A stretch of DNA of 64,000 nucleotides from Spirodela intermedia (taxonomy: Eukaryota; Streptophyta; Magnoliopsida; Alismatales; Araceae). Location: positions 6,193,221 to 6,257,220 of the forward strand of contig LR746270.1 in assembly GCA_902729315.2 (NCBI GenBank), in the 5' to 3' direction. A program made the position numbers and the translations under genes. Shown in pieces: positions 26,316 through 41,838 of this stretch (positions are counted from its first letter, which is position 1; each line of letters starts with the position of its first letter). The notes under the pieces were generated by a model that ran no database searches, was not told the DNA's origin, and saw nothing but the letters and a program-made list of their open reading frames with translations.

Positions 26316-29300
26316 TCACCTTCGCCGCACTCCTGCGTGCAGATGCTGCATCTGCTGGGCCTTGGCTATCCTGTCGGTATACATGGGGAGCTGAACGATC
26401 TCTCCTATCTCATTCAGCAGGACCTCCTCTGTGATGTTATCCTTTATGCTCTTCATCACCTGTTGATAGCAATGTGACTGTTTCAGTAAAACAGAGTACT
26501 GGGTAGGCAGGATGATCTTCGAGGGAGGGAGTAGACAGAAACCTTGGTGTAAGTGTTTATGTCGTTGGGTGTAGCTTTATCTGGCCTCGTGCGCATGCAG
26601 ACCCAGCACTGCTCCTCTGGATTCCATGAGCACTCGATGATATTCCCCGAAAAGCTCGACACATCTTCCACATCTGCAAAGATGAACTGTTCCTCAAAAT
26701 CTCTGTATACAATAATGTTCTGGTCATGTTCTCTGATCTCGTCGGCGACCAAGCTTAGTCGCCAATTCGGGCAAGAGAACCAGCCATGGGTTGAAGCTCA
26801 CCGGTAAAAGATACTCGGGCACCGTCCATGAGCTTCTTCTTCCCCCTCTCGAAAAGAAAAAGCAAGTGGCGATCGTCACTCCCCACCTGATACCAGAGAC
26901 GAGAAAAGTACTTTAAATAGATGGTATACAACATCAAATAATAATAATAAATCAGAAACTTACGCATAACGGGCCAGAATAGAACCAAGAACCTGGGTGA
27001 GTTTCTTCTCATCTTTCTCAAAAGGTAAATCTTTCCAGGATTTGTCTACTTTCAGAAAAGTTTTAAATTCTTTCGATTATAGGAAATGCCAAAGCTAGAC
27101 ATCTGGAGATAAGAAAGGTGGCGACGAACCTCAAATAGGAAGTCAACGGAGTTCATTTCAGGGTATTTCCACTTCAGAAGGCCTTCGTGTGTGCGCGGAA
27201 CATACGGATCATCCCAGCCCTAGAACAACACAAGGAACAAGCAACATTAGTTCAACATGGAGTCTAAAACACATTCGACGTTCCATGGATAGCTTCATTT
27301 CACTTGGTTAAATCTAGTAATGAAAGCACTGCAGAAAGAGGACACCTTCAATCTAAACTACTTAATATGCTCATAAACAAAAAGAATGAAAGAGATAAAC
27401 GATAGCCGAGTTATAGATACTCTTAAGATGACAACAGAAGAGACTATGATTATCAAGAAGAGTTTATTGATCTTTGCCCCTTGTCTATGACTTTAATTTA
27501 TGAGGTTATCGATTACTCGCGTCAAGTTTTATATTACAGAACACAAAAGGAATTGTGCACCCACATCATGCCGTGTCAAATAATTGAAGTATCATTATAA
27601 GGCGAAAACATTTTAAAAAAGAACTAGAGTGTTCGACTCTAAAAAAGGTTATCATCAACATCAAGGTAACCAACATCCAACGTTCCGATGACATTTACGT
27701 GAAGAAAGAAAAAATCTTTCTCATTTGAAAGACTATCTAGATTACTTTTGGTAAAACTTATAAAAGAAGCCAAAGTGAATTATGTGACTCTTTTACTCAG
27801 AGATATATATATATATATATGTTTAATGCCTTAATGAAGACATCAATGCACTACTGATCAAGAAATTCACATTCCTTGCGGATTGATATTAACAGAACTA
27901 CACTTGTAGATTAACTGCAATAGATTGAATTCAAAGATAGAGTAAGAAATATCGTCATTCATGTGAGTTTATTGATATTCTACTCGTGTACAATTTTTCA
28001 TGAAAAAATTAATAATATATTTAAAATAACGTATTTCAAATGAAGTTTTATTAAATACCACTTTGAAGATAATGATCAAGGAAACAAACAGACAAACCAA
28101 GACACTAATGTAGTCAAGGAGAACTTTGCTGCTTCCTAATCATCAAATAGTTCCAAAATCATGTTTTCCTAAATCAATTCCAATCTTGTTTTTTAAAAAA
28201 CTTTCCCAGAATCACCAAGGAAATTTCTGTTGTCCATAAGAAGAAATTGATGAATACCACGTTCTCTGGCTATTTGATCTTTTCCCACACAAATTGCTCA
28301 TCATGATGGCCCATCTGAAATGATGGAAGCTACACTAACATTTAGCACATGGTTCAGATGTGTAAGTTGGTTAATATTCACAGGAAGAGAACCTTTGAAT
28401 CTTTGAGGACAACCCACTTATAAATGAAAAAACTACAAAATCAAAGCTAAAATAAAGAGGAATGATCTATTCTCTAAATGAAACATTTAATGAAGGGGTA
28501 GGGCCCCACAGAAGCCACTGCCAAGAAGAGCAAACGAGGGTTACAAGAATAGAGTTTCAGCTAGCAACGGTGAACCTGCTCTGATACAGGCTTAAATTTC
28601 AGTAGCAAAAAAAGACACACTGAACCCTAGATTGCAAGATAGAGAAATCTCTCAAACACCTCCTACCCAAGCAGGGATAAAAAATGTCGCATTCAATATA
28701 ATTGTGTCGTTGGAGGCAGTCATTGGGCAATACATACACCCAAAAAATGAGTCGCAAACATGCAAGGGCCTCACTCTCAGGAGCTAACATTGCAATCTCC
28801 TAAAGCTACTAAAATGAAAATACAGATGAATCTCCGAGTTGCAACAAATTTGGTAAATATGTCACCCATCTATCTTTAAGGGCTACCAAAAACCACAACA
28901 AACAAAAAAAGAACCAGGAAATATGCATTTAACAATTTTACATGAAATCTGTATTTACTCTGCCGAGTGATACATTGATTCAATGACAGTTTAGCAGGGG
29001 CTATTCTTTTTTAACACAATACAAATTTTCAATTGAAAATATCTTGTTTCAAAATTAAAGCCGAACATTTTCTTCCCGAACCTACAAGCTTTGAAGGGGA
29101 AATCGAACAGCAACAATCTTCGAGGGGTCATATTTTAAGTTACAGTACAAAAACTATCTCTTTACAAATTAAGCCATCACCTGAAAGATCAGACCATCAG
29201 CATCATGAGACAAGGCTGGAATGAATTCTTTTAGAAGCTTGGTAACAGTAGATAGCAACCAAAAATCCTTCCTCCTAACCTGATAAATGTCGCAAATAAA

Positions 29301-32300
29301 TAAAGAAAAATTAGAATACTGTAGTTTCCCGATAACTTCGTGATTAACAGCATTTTAATTCCCTAGAGAAAAATTAAAATGTATACTCGAAATGGCTCCA
29401 AGTCATATCTGTAGATAGGATTTTGCCGTCGATCAAAATTCCGTGGTTCAATTACTTCCTTTTCTAGTAGTTTCCATCTTTCTGAAAAAGGCCTCTGCAA
29501 AAGATTGTAATGCCTATCAAACTCACGAATATACAGGAGTCTCTAAAGTTTATAAATTATTACATCTGAATAAAGAGTCATAAATATGCACAAAAATAAA
29601 CAAATGAATGAACATGAAATTATCAAGGAAACATCCAGCATGGAAAAAAGTAACGATATAACATAATTGAGTTAACATCATCACCTACAGAAGAAATCTA
29701 CAACAACCAGTGTCAGCATACGACTGATCGAGAAAAAAAAGCATCTCCCGGGAGCTAACTTACCCCTAATCATTTGCCATGGTAATTACATGGAAATACT
29801 AATATGCTCCTAATGTAATTTAATGAGAAATACAAGATATATGCATGAGTTACTTTCCTCATATTTATTACGCATGCAGTTGAAACACACTACTTTCCTC
29901 TTGAATGAATAATTGTTATAACACCTGACAAGCCTCATCAGGGAAAGAAAGTTTTTTTTATCCATGATAATTTTTATTTAGAATACTCCATTGCGAGATT
30001 TACTGCATAAGCACAAAATGCGTACGATTACTAATGACTTTAACGATGGTTTGGAAAAAAACAATGGCTAAGCCAATTTGGCACTCCAAGTGAGACCCTG
30101 ATCCGGGTCCTGTTTGTTTCAAATCATGTAATGATGTTGAAGTTGATTTCCTTATGAGAATCGAAATTGATTGAACACAGTGAACAGGATCAATTGAGTT
30201 CTGGGATTTGTTTTGTAGAAAATATAAATGAGATGTTGCCATCTCAAAAGTAATCATTGGCACTGTTACAATGTTAAAATTATCAGGCCATCCAATTTTA
30301 AAGCCATTTGGATACAAGAAGAGGAACCCCGTTAACTTAAACACGCCACTGTAAAACTATTCTACTACTACAAAATCATATCAAAACCACAAAGGCTGTC
30401 CAAAGCAATGGTAGGCGGATTATATACCATTTAGGTGTCTCACAACCAGTCCATTCTAAGCGAGGAAAACCCCAACATCAGCCTTCGAGATCGTTCTCCT
30501 CACCACTCCAAATGCAATGTCTTAATTAGAAATGCACATGATATTTATTGGGGAGATAATGCAATGATTTAAGCGTTAGTATATTGGCGAGGTAAGGAAG
30601 TACTGTGCCCCAATTCATAAGAAACCTTGAAGGCGAACAAGAAAATCCCAATGCTTGGCACCAACAAAATCCCGGCTGGCACAAATTAGTCACCAAACAA
30701 AACTTCAGCCCAAGGTTTCTTTTTATGAACATGGCAAGTGAAATCAAATATGCGCCACATCGTCGGCCTAGTTTTTGTGCATACAGTAATTTTCGAGACT
30801 GGCAAGCAGTGTTAGTTTATGGGCAATAAACAGCAGAAAATTTTTGCTTCATATATTTAACCCACTTTCTTCACAACGATATGTTTTGAGAACAGAGATT
30901 TCCTATAGTGGGGAACAAAATCTATGAAGACAAAAACAATTGAATGCCGCATGCAGTGTCATGAAAATCCAACCTCAACAACAGATTCTCCGTTAAGGGC
31001 CATTAAATCGTAAGCCAGATATCTTCTTTCCATCTTCCTTGTATTGGGAATAGTGTCGATGATCATCTCACCATCAATTAAAGTATAGTTGTGCACTCCC
31101 TTGGTGAAATAAACAAGATTAGTTACAACATAGAAGAAGGAAACAACTTGTTTCCTCATAAAATAAACAAGAATTACGCTACAGAACAGTCTAGAGCACC
31201 TACATCGACTCCACCCTTTGAAGGAAAGCGCAATTGCACTCTACGAAACTCAAACTTTCGATCAATTAAATAGCAACCGTGAGTAGTGATAAGCATCATG
31301 TATCGGGTCCCATCTGCTTTCCACGTGGCATAATAATACCGCTGTCTAAGCAGTTGAAGATTGTCCCTGGATAGTATAAAAATGAAGACAGGTATTCTAA
31401 AATTAAGAAGCAAACCCGCACAAAAAAAAAACAGGGTATAGAAATAATGTCGAGAAGCTCACTGAATCAAACACAAATAGCTTATTTATGGCAAGCACAC
31501 AGATATTCTCAAAAAAGGTTGCAAACACCAAACCAGATGGTTAACAGACATTTAAAAAGCAACAGAGTGCTATGCAGTAAATTGACATGGAGCTGAGTCT
31601 TCATAATCACAAGAAAGGAAAAGATACTTTGAGAAAGAAATGCAGCAGCAGAGACGGGGATGGGGAAAAACAAGCATGGTGGATCTTCATGTGAATGATA
31701 AAAAACTTCCACAGCGAATGTCTGCTATAGCAGATAATAAATGATAAAAAAGCATATTACATGTCAGAAAAAGACATAATACCCACGACAGGGCCAAAGA
31801 AACAAATGAAAAAAAGATTGAATCACACCAGTTGTCGCAAAAAGTCACAATAATATAAACAAGCTAATAGAGAATATATTAATCAGAAGCTTGGTACACG
31901 TGCTAATGTGTTTTTCACCTTTCAATGTATCCCAAAAATAAAGATTATCTGCCTAGGTGCATATAAACATTGGCAATAAGATATTTTTATAGATCAAATA
32001 TTTCTGATAACAGAGAATATAAATAAACACAGAAAATGGATGAAAATTTTGAACATGAAATGCAAAGCAATAACCTGTTCAAAGACACAGGATGTGATCC
32101 TGGAAACTGCAGCCTGCCCCTACCCTGAAAAGAAAATAAGAAATCATATGAAATGTCCAAAAAGCAAGACTTTTCTATAATTCTGAATATATGTCTACAA
32201 AACGTCATGAACAGCCAATGTGATATTACCCATGAATTAAGTTAAAATGGTTTATACCAGTTACGGTATCAGAAACCATTAGGTCATCACTATTCTGTTA

Positions 32301-35300
32301 AACAAGGGAGGAATTCAAGCATTTCTTATCGGATCATCTTTCTTAAAAGGAAATGATATGGACAAGCTAAATGAATAAGGTGAATTATTATAAGATGCAA
32401 ATTTTGACTCAATAAAAGAATAGTGCTTTTCGGTTATAATTCACGTAAATAAGATTAGCATTATCATTAAACAGGGTAAAGATTCAATTTGCAAGTAATG
32501 ATCAACTTCTTACTTCCTATCAAATTCGTCATGCCTGCAAGTTTCCACTGACAGAACAGCTGCAAGACTCAAAAAAGCAAGCATCTCTCACCTAACACTG
32601 CGTTCCCATTTCCTTTTCTTGTTTCCATTTTCTTTCTTATCATGTGCTTCTATTTTTTTCCTTGATTTCTCCCTTTCGACCACTAAATCCCTGCTTTTTA
32701 CCGTTTATGTTCAAAATTTTATTTTATCATTCATTCAGACTATGTTGGCATCTGCTGACCATAAAAAAACCTCATCTCCAAGTTGATAATCTCCTGAATC
32801 ATAGTCCAATTTCCAATTTTCAATTTCGCATTTTTTTTAAGGTGAAACTCAAAAACTAAAAAATATAGAAAAGATATAAACGTAAATGAAAGGAGAAGGA
32901 CCCAAAGTTACAAAGCATCGATACCATTGGAGCAAGCCTAAGTTGATGACAACAAAACTGTTGAAAACCGTCTCTCTGATCTGGAGGTATCGAATCGCCC
33001 AAAACATCATCATTCTTCATAGCTTCATTTTCAATATGTTCCTCGTGCTGTGGACGAAAGTAAATAATGACATAAAAATTAGAATAAGATAGTCATTATT
33101 ATTAACGTCATGCAGAAACAATGGAATCAAACTCTTCATTCAGCATGAAATAATAATATCTCTAACTCTACAAGTTGAGAGAGCAATTCAGGTCGAACAT
33201 ATCCGCCCGATGGAACATCACTATACATGATTTTTGAAGTCATGCAGAGGATAATGTAGCAAAGCACAGATCACAGAATGTGAATCTACAAATATATGGT
33301 GGTCAACGTAACAAGGAACCCATCCTTGGGATTACAACACTTGCATTCCATATCTTCGAATTAGCCTTCACAATTTTATTTACTGACTAAACACATTCTC
33401 CGTAAGTACGGAAGGATAGAGAAGCAAGTGATGGAAGCAATCGAAAAAACAAAGACACGAGCTTGCAGTATAGTATTCTCAATTACTGTTTGATAATACT
33501 AGATGATCTCACTCAGTTTGATGCGTCACTTTAACAAGTGATGGTGCAAATTGAAAAGTAATGAAATGTTAGAATGTTTGAAGTTGTTTGTTCAAAGAAT
33601 TGCAATCGGGATAACTTTTTTATCTAATTCTCACTCAAACATCCATAACACTCAGAAATCTGAGGGAAAAACCTGATTATGAGATAATATTTTACATATT
33701 TAAAGTATGAAAAGTGAGTAGGATACTAAAAAAACCTTAACAGAACTACAGTATAAATTTTAGTATGATAACACTCCTCATCCACAACCACAATTTACGT
33801 CCAGCGGGAATGGAACCAGAGAAGAATCATGCAATCGAAATGGACAACATCAACTTTTATGTTTTTTCCCCCTTCTGACAAGGCTCATTCCCCTTTCCTA
33901 TCTTGTCCACATCTTCCTCTTTTCCCTTCCCTATTTTTCTTCCTCAGCGATTAGCCAAAAAAGTGTTACACTATCGTCTACCTCTGGTAGGAGCATTGGT
34001 GCCAGACACTGAGTATAATCCGCTAGAAAACAGCTGGCCTCTCTACAGTTTACAAATTTCGCTCTATACTGTCCATAAATACAATGATATTGGCCCAATT
34101 GAAGGTTTTACTAAAAGTCTGCGGAAATATTTGCTGATCACAGCTCCAAATTCGAACACTTGTGGATTCAGATTGAAATGACCACATTCAGATCAGGGGG
34201 ACAATTCTAATCAAAATTTAGACAACATCACACACACCTCAAACTTAAACACGAAGGAATCCAAGTCCTCGCATTGGTTCAATACATGGTAACCACAACG
34301 AGGGGCTGCCTACAACTAACCAGACCGTCCCCATTCACTAGGATTCTTCATCAACAGGGAGAATTTTCTAAATGATTGTGTATGGCCCAACATTAGGGTT
34401 CTTAATCCAAACTTCATTGCCTGAACGCCAGACCTGAGGAAATACTTTACCACCCATCAGCCCAGAGGTGATGGATATGGCATCAGAGGAAAAACTCTGC
34501 CAGTTCTGAAGCAAGTTACCAGAGAGCATCTACATCCAAGCTGAAAAGCATAGTCTTCATCTGCTATGTCAACAGAGGTCACCAATTGTCCTCAGGTCTG
34601 GCGTGCAATCAGATGGCTACCAATCTAAATTTTAAGCCACCAATTGTTCAAATTGCATTGTATCCCCAGCAAGAGACATAAGAACTCATGATCTTTGAAT
34701 ACCAGTTATGTAGAGGTTGATCATCTCTATGATCCATACTGAAGGTGGGATGCATAATCAATGAAAGCATTTCATTGTTGAAAGTCCTGTTGTGCAACAT
34801 ATCCACACATCACTTAAGCACTCACCAGTGCTGAGACAACTGCGCAACTAGGTAACACTCACACCTGATATTGTGTATGCTCCCACACAAGGATTCTAAA
34901 CCTAAACTCATCCCCCAAAATATCTGATCATCCGTATGAAGAGGGTATCTCTGCCCAAGATACAACTGTAATGTACTAACGCTGAAAAAGTTGGTGGGTT
35001 CTAGCGTTCATCATTACTGCGAAAGACAAAAACTGTAATCTATGAATGAGTATTGGATGTCATATATGGTAGCTGATGGAGTTACCCTGATCGGAAGATG
35101 AAGACAATCAAAAGATGACTCGAAGCAGAATCCTCAGCTAAAAACTATTCCACAGCTAATAATAAAATACATTCTATCGAAGCGTGAAAAGCGATACTTG
35201 AAAAAACAAATATCATCAACTGCAAAGAAATAAAAAGTTAAAAGGCTCATAAAATTAGAGACATTCATAAATAGAAATTTCCAGCAAAAAATGGATACCG

Positions 35301-38300
35301 CCACCTGACATTATTGATCAATAACAGAAAACCAAATGACTGAACTTTTAAAAAAACATATGAGACCCGTTAGCAGTACATGGCCATAGAAGCAACAACC
35401 AAATATCAAACAACAAATAAGGGAGATTGGAATGTCATCATAAACACATACATGAGACACTGGAATAGCATTGCCATCATCATCTTCTTCTTGCATGGCT
35501 TCACCATTGAGATCAAGTTCAGAGGATCTTTTCCATTCGGGAGTGGAAGGACATACTAATGATTCAGGTTTCCTTTCATGATAAAGCTTATATAATTCAT
35601 CAATGTAATCCAGCTTATAGATCCCAGGAGGCCTTGACAAGGCGAATGATTGTATTGCCTGTCCAAAACCGAACCAAAATAAACAGAGGGAACAAGATGT
35701 AGGTGAAATTAAATATCTAAAAAAATAATCAGTTATTGGTCATCTCAACAAAAGAATCGGAATTACAAACCTCAGTAACAGTCATCCCAGGGTGTGATCG
35801 CAGGAGGTAATTGATAATCATAAAACCAGTTCTATTATGCCCATGGGTACAATGAACGAGAACATATTTCTTCATTTGCTTCTGACGAGATATAAATTGC
35901 ATCACCTGCAAAAAAATGGCAAGGGAAAATGTCACAACGTAAAATTGAAATTTAAAACCTCAACGAGAAAGTACAGATGTTGAAATTTAGCACCAGCCAA
36001 AGAGTATCATTTTTCCCCTTTATCCTGTAGATATGCTTACCCTCTCAGTCAACATAACCCCCAAAGTCAAAGTTTATGCAGAGATTGGGAAGACCAGCGA
36101 ATATTAAGAAATATTGTCCACCCTCATTAAAAGGTTCGTAGTTCACTCTCTTGCTATAATACTAATGATAATGACCCTCTGCCAGCAACTCTACAATAAA
36201 AAAAAATCAAATTTTGATTCTTAAATATGCTCGCCCCATCTAGAAGAAAAACCGGCAATCCATGAAAATTTAATGCAAATAAAGCGTGATAAGCCGAACC
36301 ATCATTGGGCTTCTATTTTCAGCAACTCGTAGGAAATAGCACAAAAATGGTAAGTTGAATAAATAACACACAATTTCAACGACAACATCTGACTTTCAGC
36401 AAATCAACTTAAATTCTAGGGCATTGGCATTCTGCTCGCATCATTATTGGTGCTCTTTGGATCAAGAAAGGCAAGAACCCCAAGACTAATGATGGTTACT
36501 TTGTTCCCTGAGCGTCACAGGAAAAAGCCTTCCATTCAAATCTAGACCAATCAGTCTGATTTCAAGGGAGGATCCAACTCCACTCGAAAAATTAAATTGA
36601 AATAAGAATAAAATATTATAACTGTTATTCAAATGCCCAAAAAGTAAGAAAACTAGGCATCAACTGGCCACCATTCCGAAATGTCTTAACAACAAACCCT
36701 AGAAGGGGCAACTGTATCTCCTTATCATAGGACATCTCAAGATACATAACAAATGCCAATGTCCTCTATGCTTAGTACATCCACACTATTCTGCTGCCGT
36801 GTTCAAAAAAAATTCTTTGAGCAAGTATAATGGTAAGAATAAAAAACCAAGCAAAAAGGACTACGTTAGATATGACTTTCAACCTCTACATCGATGAGTC
36901 CTGCCCAATATTAACAAGAAGTTCCAAGTAAACCATACATGCAGGATAAACACGCCTTCGACCCTAGGATCCAGTAAAAAAACAAAGATCCATCAACGTT
37001 CCAATACCCATTGCTAAACATTCCACCGCATGGGTTCAATATTTTGGATATTCTAGAAATGATCTCATCTATAGTGTACAAAAATCTGTGCATTAAAAAG
37101 TCAGCAAGGTCATCATTCTCATTTTCAAAGAGTGCGACTAAGATATCTAAAAAAAATGAAACAAGCATAAGTATGACTATATCCGCATTCTGATTTATAA
37201 TACCATAAACACTATGCCACAAGGAAATAAAACAAAAGAAACCAACATAGGCATATCATTTGAAAACGTATCTGTGCACGTACCTCAAAAAAAAATCTGT
37301 TAACTAATTCATTATCAGGTACATCATCTCGGCCCTTGCAAGCAATCTAGACAGAAAAAAGAATTTCAAGTGTCAGCCCAGAAAAGATTAACATAACGAA
37401 TTGTTGAATTATGATCAGTGGAGCAAAGCAAAGCAATATCTCACCTTAGAGTATTTAATACCTTGTTTCGTCCAATCTGATGATGGATAATACCGAGATG
37501 TATTTGTCAAGTCAACCACAAAACCGATCTGAAAAACAATTAAACGTAACTTTAACATAGAAACTTCTTGTACAACGAACTGTGTATCCTTCAACGTGAT
37601 TTAAATAAGAGATAAGCTGAGATAACGTTCAGTCAAAAAATAGCCCCTCTTCTCTTGGATCCCCGTGGGTGGTACACACTATGCTTTTCCACAACATGGC
37701 ATGAGTCCCTGGGTGCCAGGACTCAGCGGGTTGTCTTAGGGCTCGTATTTGATAAGAATGTGTTCACCCAAGGTCAAAACATGCCATATCTTTTTATCTT
37801 ATAATAGTAGTTCATGTATTGATCTGACAGTAACGTTTTCCAACCACCAGGAACTAAGCAAAAAAAAATCAGTTACACCAGGTCATCGTACTTTCCCCAT
37901 TGCAGCTACACAAAAGAAGGTATGAATCAGATACTCGGATAGCCATCTCAGAAAGCAACTAGACTGAAATCCAAGTCCATTGGATTAAATCATACAATCA
38001 GAGGCATCATTACCCATTGTCAACTAAGTTCACCCATCACTGTTATGAGCTCCCTAGTCCCCCACTCCCAATCGGTGGTAGCATGACTGGATGATCTTTG
38101 AAAAAAAATTACAAAAGTGAACCACTACAATGGAGAATATTAAGGCGCGGCGAGCCTCTCCAGAAGAAAGGACAAAGATTCATTGCAACACCCAGATGTA
38201 GTAACAGAAGAAGCTACTTCAGCAGAACTGACATCCTCCCCTAATCCTCACCAGTCAGGAAACCTAGCTCTAACTACTGAGAAGCAAGAGAGGGAAGTTT

Positions 38301-41300
38301 CACCCAAGGATGAAGTTGTCCAAAGACAAGCTAACGAAGGCAAGTAACTCCAAGTGCAGTGATGGGCAATGGAAGAATAAGAAGCAGCAGAAGCTCGCCA
38401 TATGTTGTGGCCAAAACCCTCAAGGAGCCTAAAGCTGATCAATGCCCAAACCTCATTGAAATCCTAATTACAAAAGCAGTCAGACAGGAAAAATTAAGAT
38501 GCAACAAAAGATCAAAACGCCAGCTCAAGCACCAGATAGTGACACCAGATCAGAGCAGCATTTTCAAGTCCAAACACAGAGATATGAATCAGCCAGAAGC
38601 AGCATGGAGGGAGGGCCCCTTACCAGCCGCTCTGCGGCCATCCCTGCCTTAACAAAGGCATAAGGCTCAATGCAACCCAAAAAAACAAGGTGGGCCCATC
38701 CAAGGGGAAGATTACAAGTTCTCTTGTGACAAAATTAACGGAGACTGAGTGGCCAATCATGGTTTTTTTTTCACTTTACTGGGCGTAGATTGCGGATCAA
38801 TAATGTGAAAAGATGATGGTACAGAAACAACAATTATGATGCCCCCTTACCTTTTCTATGTGACTCACTGAGGCTTATAGTCCTTTGACTATCAAAGGAC
38901 ATTAAACATTTCTAAATGTCATCAGACACATGAACACAATAGCTCTAAAGGAACCCTAAATTTCCAGCAAAACTCGTATCCATGTACAGGCCTGAACTCC
39001 CAGAAAAAAAATCATGAGTCCAACTCCTTGTAGAACTCGTAACGAAGTACATACATAACCTTTATAGAGTTGAAGAAAGCCAGTCACTCATAATCTTCAT
39101 CAAAATTCACCAAGCTGCCCCAAATCATAATTAATTTGGCATAAAACACAAAGTATGTGCATTGTCTGACACTCAGTACATGATTCTTTCTCAGACAATC
39201 AATTTCGGGAATAAATCATTAGGCCATGAGATTGCAATGCCGGGAAAGATCACAACATGGTACTTCATTGTCAGGTCAGGAAGTGCATTCTCATGTTTCA
39301 CTAGCTTCTAAACAAAGAATATGGATTTGATATATTTCATTCATCAAAATATTTACCACTGTCACAGAGATGGGCAAACAAATAAAAATCACTGTCGTAT
39401 TGAAATCAATAAAGCAATCACAAAAAGACAGTGATAAGTAATAAAGTTGGTTGACAAATGATCTGAGTCATCAGAGCTCATCCAATACACTTACTTCCCT
39501 CCCTGCCCTCCTATTTTGATGAATCACTTGTTTGGAAGAATATCTCCTGCCAGGTGGCACTAAATCATTAAACGATTCCCCCAGAGGAACTTTTGATGGA
39601 ATCATAAAGTCTATGCAATGGCCAAACGAAGGGCAGTCTATCCAACCTGTAATAAACAAGACAAACCAATAAGGTCATCATTCTAACGTTATTGTAGGTA
39701 ACATTGCAAAGGCGGCTAAAATTATCATGTGACTAAAGAACGATCAGATTCGACCAAAATTGTACAAGAATCACCTCCATGTTATTATAAAAAACTCAAG
39801 TTTAAACATTCATCACATCTAACAAAAAGGTCATAGCAAATAGCTGCTTTTGAATATTAATAATTGATCTATGCGCATCACTCGTTCTACAAATAAATTC
39901 ATGATTGATAATGTAAATTAAAAACTTGCCTTCGAGATAAATGTAATACCTAACTAAAGGCGAGATAATTACTTTCCCAAAAATTACTATAATTTTATGT
40001 AAAGACCGAATTTAGTCATTGACACAAAGGCTACCCTGTGCCCAAAGATATTAGGAAGCAGGATGTGCTTTTGCCAACAATCTTGTGGACTATTGGAGTG
40101 AGATGAGCAATAGCATATTCCAACATTAAAAAAGAACATGAACAAAATTATAATATATGTGGACCGACGACCCAATGGAAGAGAGCTCAGTAAGTATCAT
40201 GTATGTGAAGAGTAGTGTGTGCTACTCCCCTTGTTCATACCTAGAAAAGTTAATGAAGAATCAACTTTTTAAAGAAACTTCGAGTTACATTTTCTTTTTC
40301 GAAAGTGACACTTTAGTTATAGATTAGATGGTATCCGTCGTGATACTAGATCAATTTAATATTAGTTGTACTATTTTTTCTAAGATGTTAAAAATTATGA
40401 GAATATTGGCATCCTAATATGAAAGAATTTAGAAAAACACACTGAGGCTACGTCTTTACTTTTCTCTAACCAATTGTGGCATGGATAAATGGATTCACCA
40501 TGTGTATACCCCATAATTACAATTTGCACCAAATCTGAACTAAGTAATTTCTAACCAGAAGCTTCAAAATCCAGAAGCAAGTCCAATACCATATAGAACT
40601 CATTTGGTAAAAGATAGATCAAAAAATCATCACAAAAAAGACCACATAATGAACCCAATCTGAATGACAACAATATATAACACCCGCACCATCAGGAAGC
40701 CGTCTTTTATCATGATGCCCTGAGTTCCAAGGTGGGGGCGTATAATGATTCAAATTTGGCCGTACAGCTCGAGCTGGGACCTCATTTGTGTTTTCTCCTT
40801 GCCGCCGGCGTTTTCTTTCCTCACGTTCCTAACTCATGTTGCAAAAAAAAAAAGGAAAACTAAGGTTGAGAAAAAAAGCAAGATAACAGAAACACAACCA
40901 CGACCAAATTAAATACCACGAAATACTAAATCAGTTACAAGTGAATAAAATAGGAAACGTTTCGAATCAAAATGAGCATCCCAGAGCAACAGAACTTTTG
41001 CCACAATATTGTATAATCGTAGTATCATTTATTTATTTTAAAAATTCATATTTTATGGCAACGAGGAATACTTTTCTTTCCCTTTCACCAAATGGTAGGA
41101 CCAAAAGATCAACAAATAAAGAACGAAAATATGTACAGGTGTGTAACATACAGGCTGCTGAAAACCCCTCTACACATTAGTTACGTCCTCCCCCAAGATG
41201 GTTTAAGCTCTATTACTAAATCAACCTTCCCACAGAACAGGCATTTCCTTGAGATAAAAAAACCCTTACCCACTGTTCAATCTTTTGATTCCCCTAATTA

Positions 41301-41814
41301 AAGAAAAATGTCAGATGGTCTGCTTTCTCTTTCAAAAATATGCTTTAGTTTTTCCATCCAAATAATCTACAGAGTTGCACCGACCCAGCACAGCTAGAAA
41401 TCTCCATTCCATCAGTGGCACTCCTTCCATCTTAACCACAGCTTATTTAACTTGCTTTTGTGATGCCATTGAATACCCAGTGAGTGGAGTAAAGCTACAA
41501 AAGCATATTGGCACAATCCTACCAGATTTTTTATATCATAATCACCACAATGCGGTAATATTTTCAAGCTTATAACTCAGCTAGCTCAAGAATTTAAAAC
41601 AGAGACCATGAAAAAAAAAATCTTGAAATATCAGAATAAGAAACCTCATCAGACAGTAGTGAATGCCGAGGCAAACCCATCAGAATAAGAAAGAGAAATG
41701 TACCCTGCGGAAAGTCTGTACAGCCGTCTCTATGCGTTCTTCCACTGGAGTATTACCCCCAATGTGCTCATAATCTTCTTCCTCCTCGGGCAGTGGAGAT
41801 GCATTTAAGTCCAT
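26316..41814 (-). CDS. Bifunctional mRNA-capping enzyme (RNA triphosphatase + guanylyltransferase)
   Basis: Nuclear enzyme that forms the mRNA 5' cap. Seventeen coding exons: 41814-41704, 40828-40690, 39646-39495, 37528-37445, 37346-37284, 35905-35771, 35658-35452, 33047-32925, 32124-32075, 31366-31204, 31099-30974, 29494-29387, 29279-29181, 27219-27130, 26886-26802, 26673-26543, 26459-26316; every phase closes, giving 669 residues. Acidic N-terminus MDLNASPLPEEEEDYEHIGG; cysteine-phosphatase-type triphosphatase domain with VLVHCTHGHNRTGFM (Cys202, Arg208); acidic linker; guanylyltransferase with catalytic Lys371 in ATWKADGTRYM, then LIDGEMIID, DADGLIFQ, GLLKWKYPEMNSVDF, the OB-fold part NIIECSWNPEEQCWVCMR, and a C-terminus SIKDNITEEVLLNE ending GVRRR. 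The order matches plant and animal capping enzymes. The largest introns exceed 2 kb. One coding exon holds a nine-T run (NRFFFE) just before its donor. Confidence 0.97.
34425..34604. repeat. Perfect 16-bp inverted repeat in a capping-enzyme intron
   Basis: ACGCCAGACCTGAGGA at 34425-34440 is matched by its exact reverse complement TCCTCAGGTCTGGCGT at 34589-34604, with about 148 bp between. The arms could form a hairpin in the transcript or be termini of a small decayed fold-back element. I see no clear target-site duplication. Confidence 0.7.
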
Positions 41815-41838
41815 TGAAATTATCATTCAAATTTGCAC

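Noticed and set aside
26755-27021. Possible extra capping-enzyme exon (frame with FEKDEKKLTQVLG)
   Set aside because: Including it breaks the phase between FLFE (27130) and VGSDDRH (26886), which join directly in the family; it is intron sequence.
38050-38660. Open frames in capping-enzyme intron 3 (about 97 codons)
   Set aside because: No domain, and the flanking coding exons join in phase without it.
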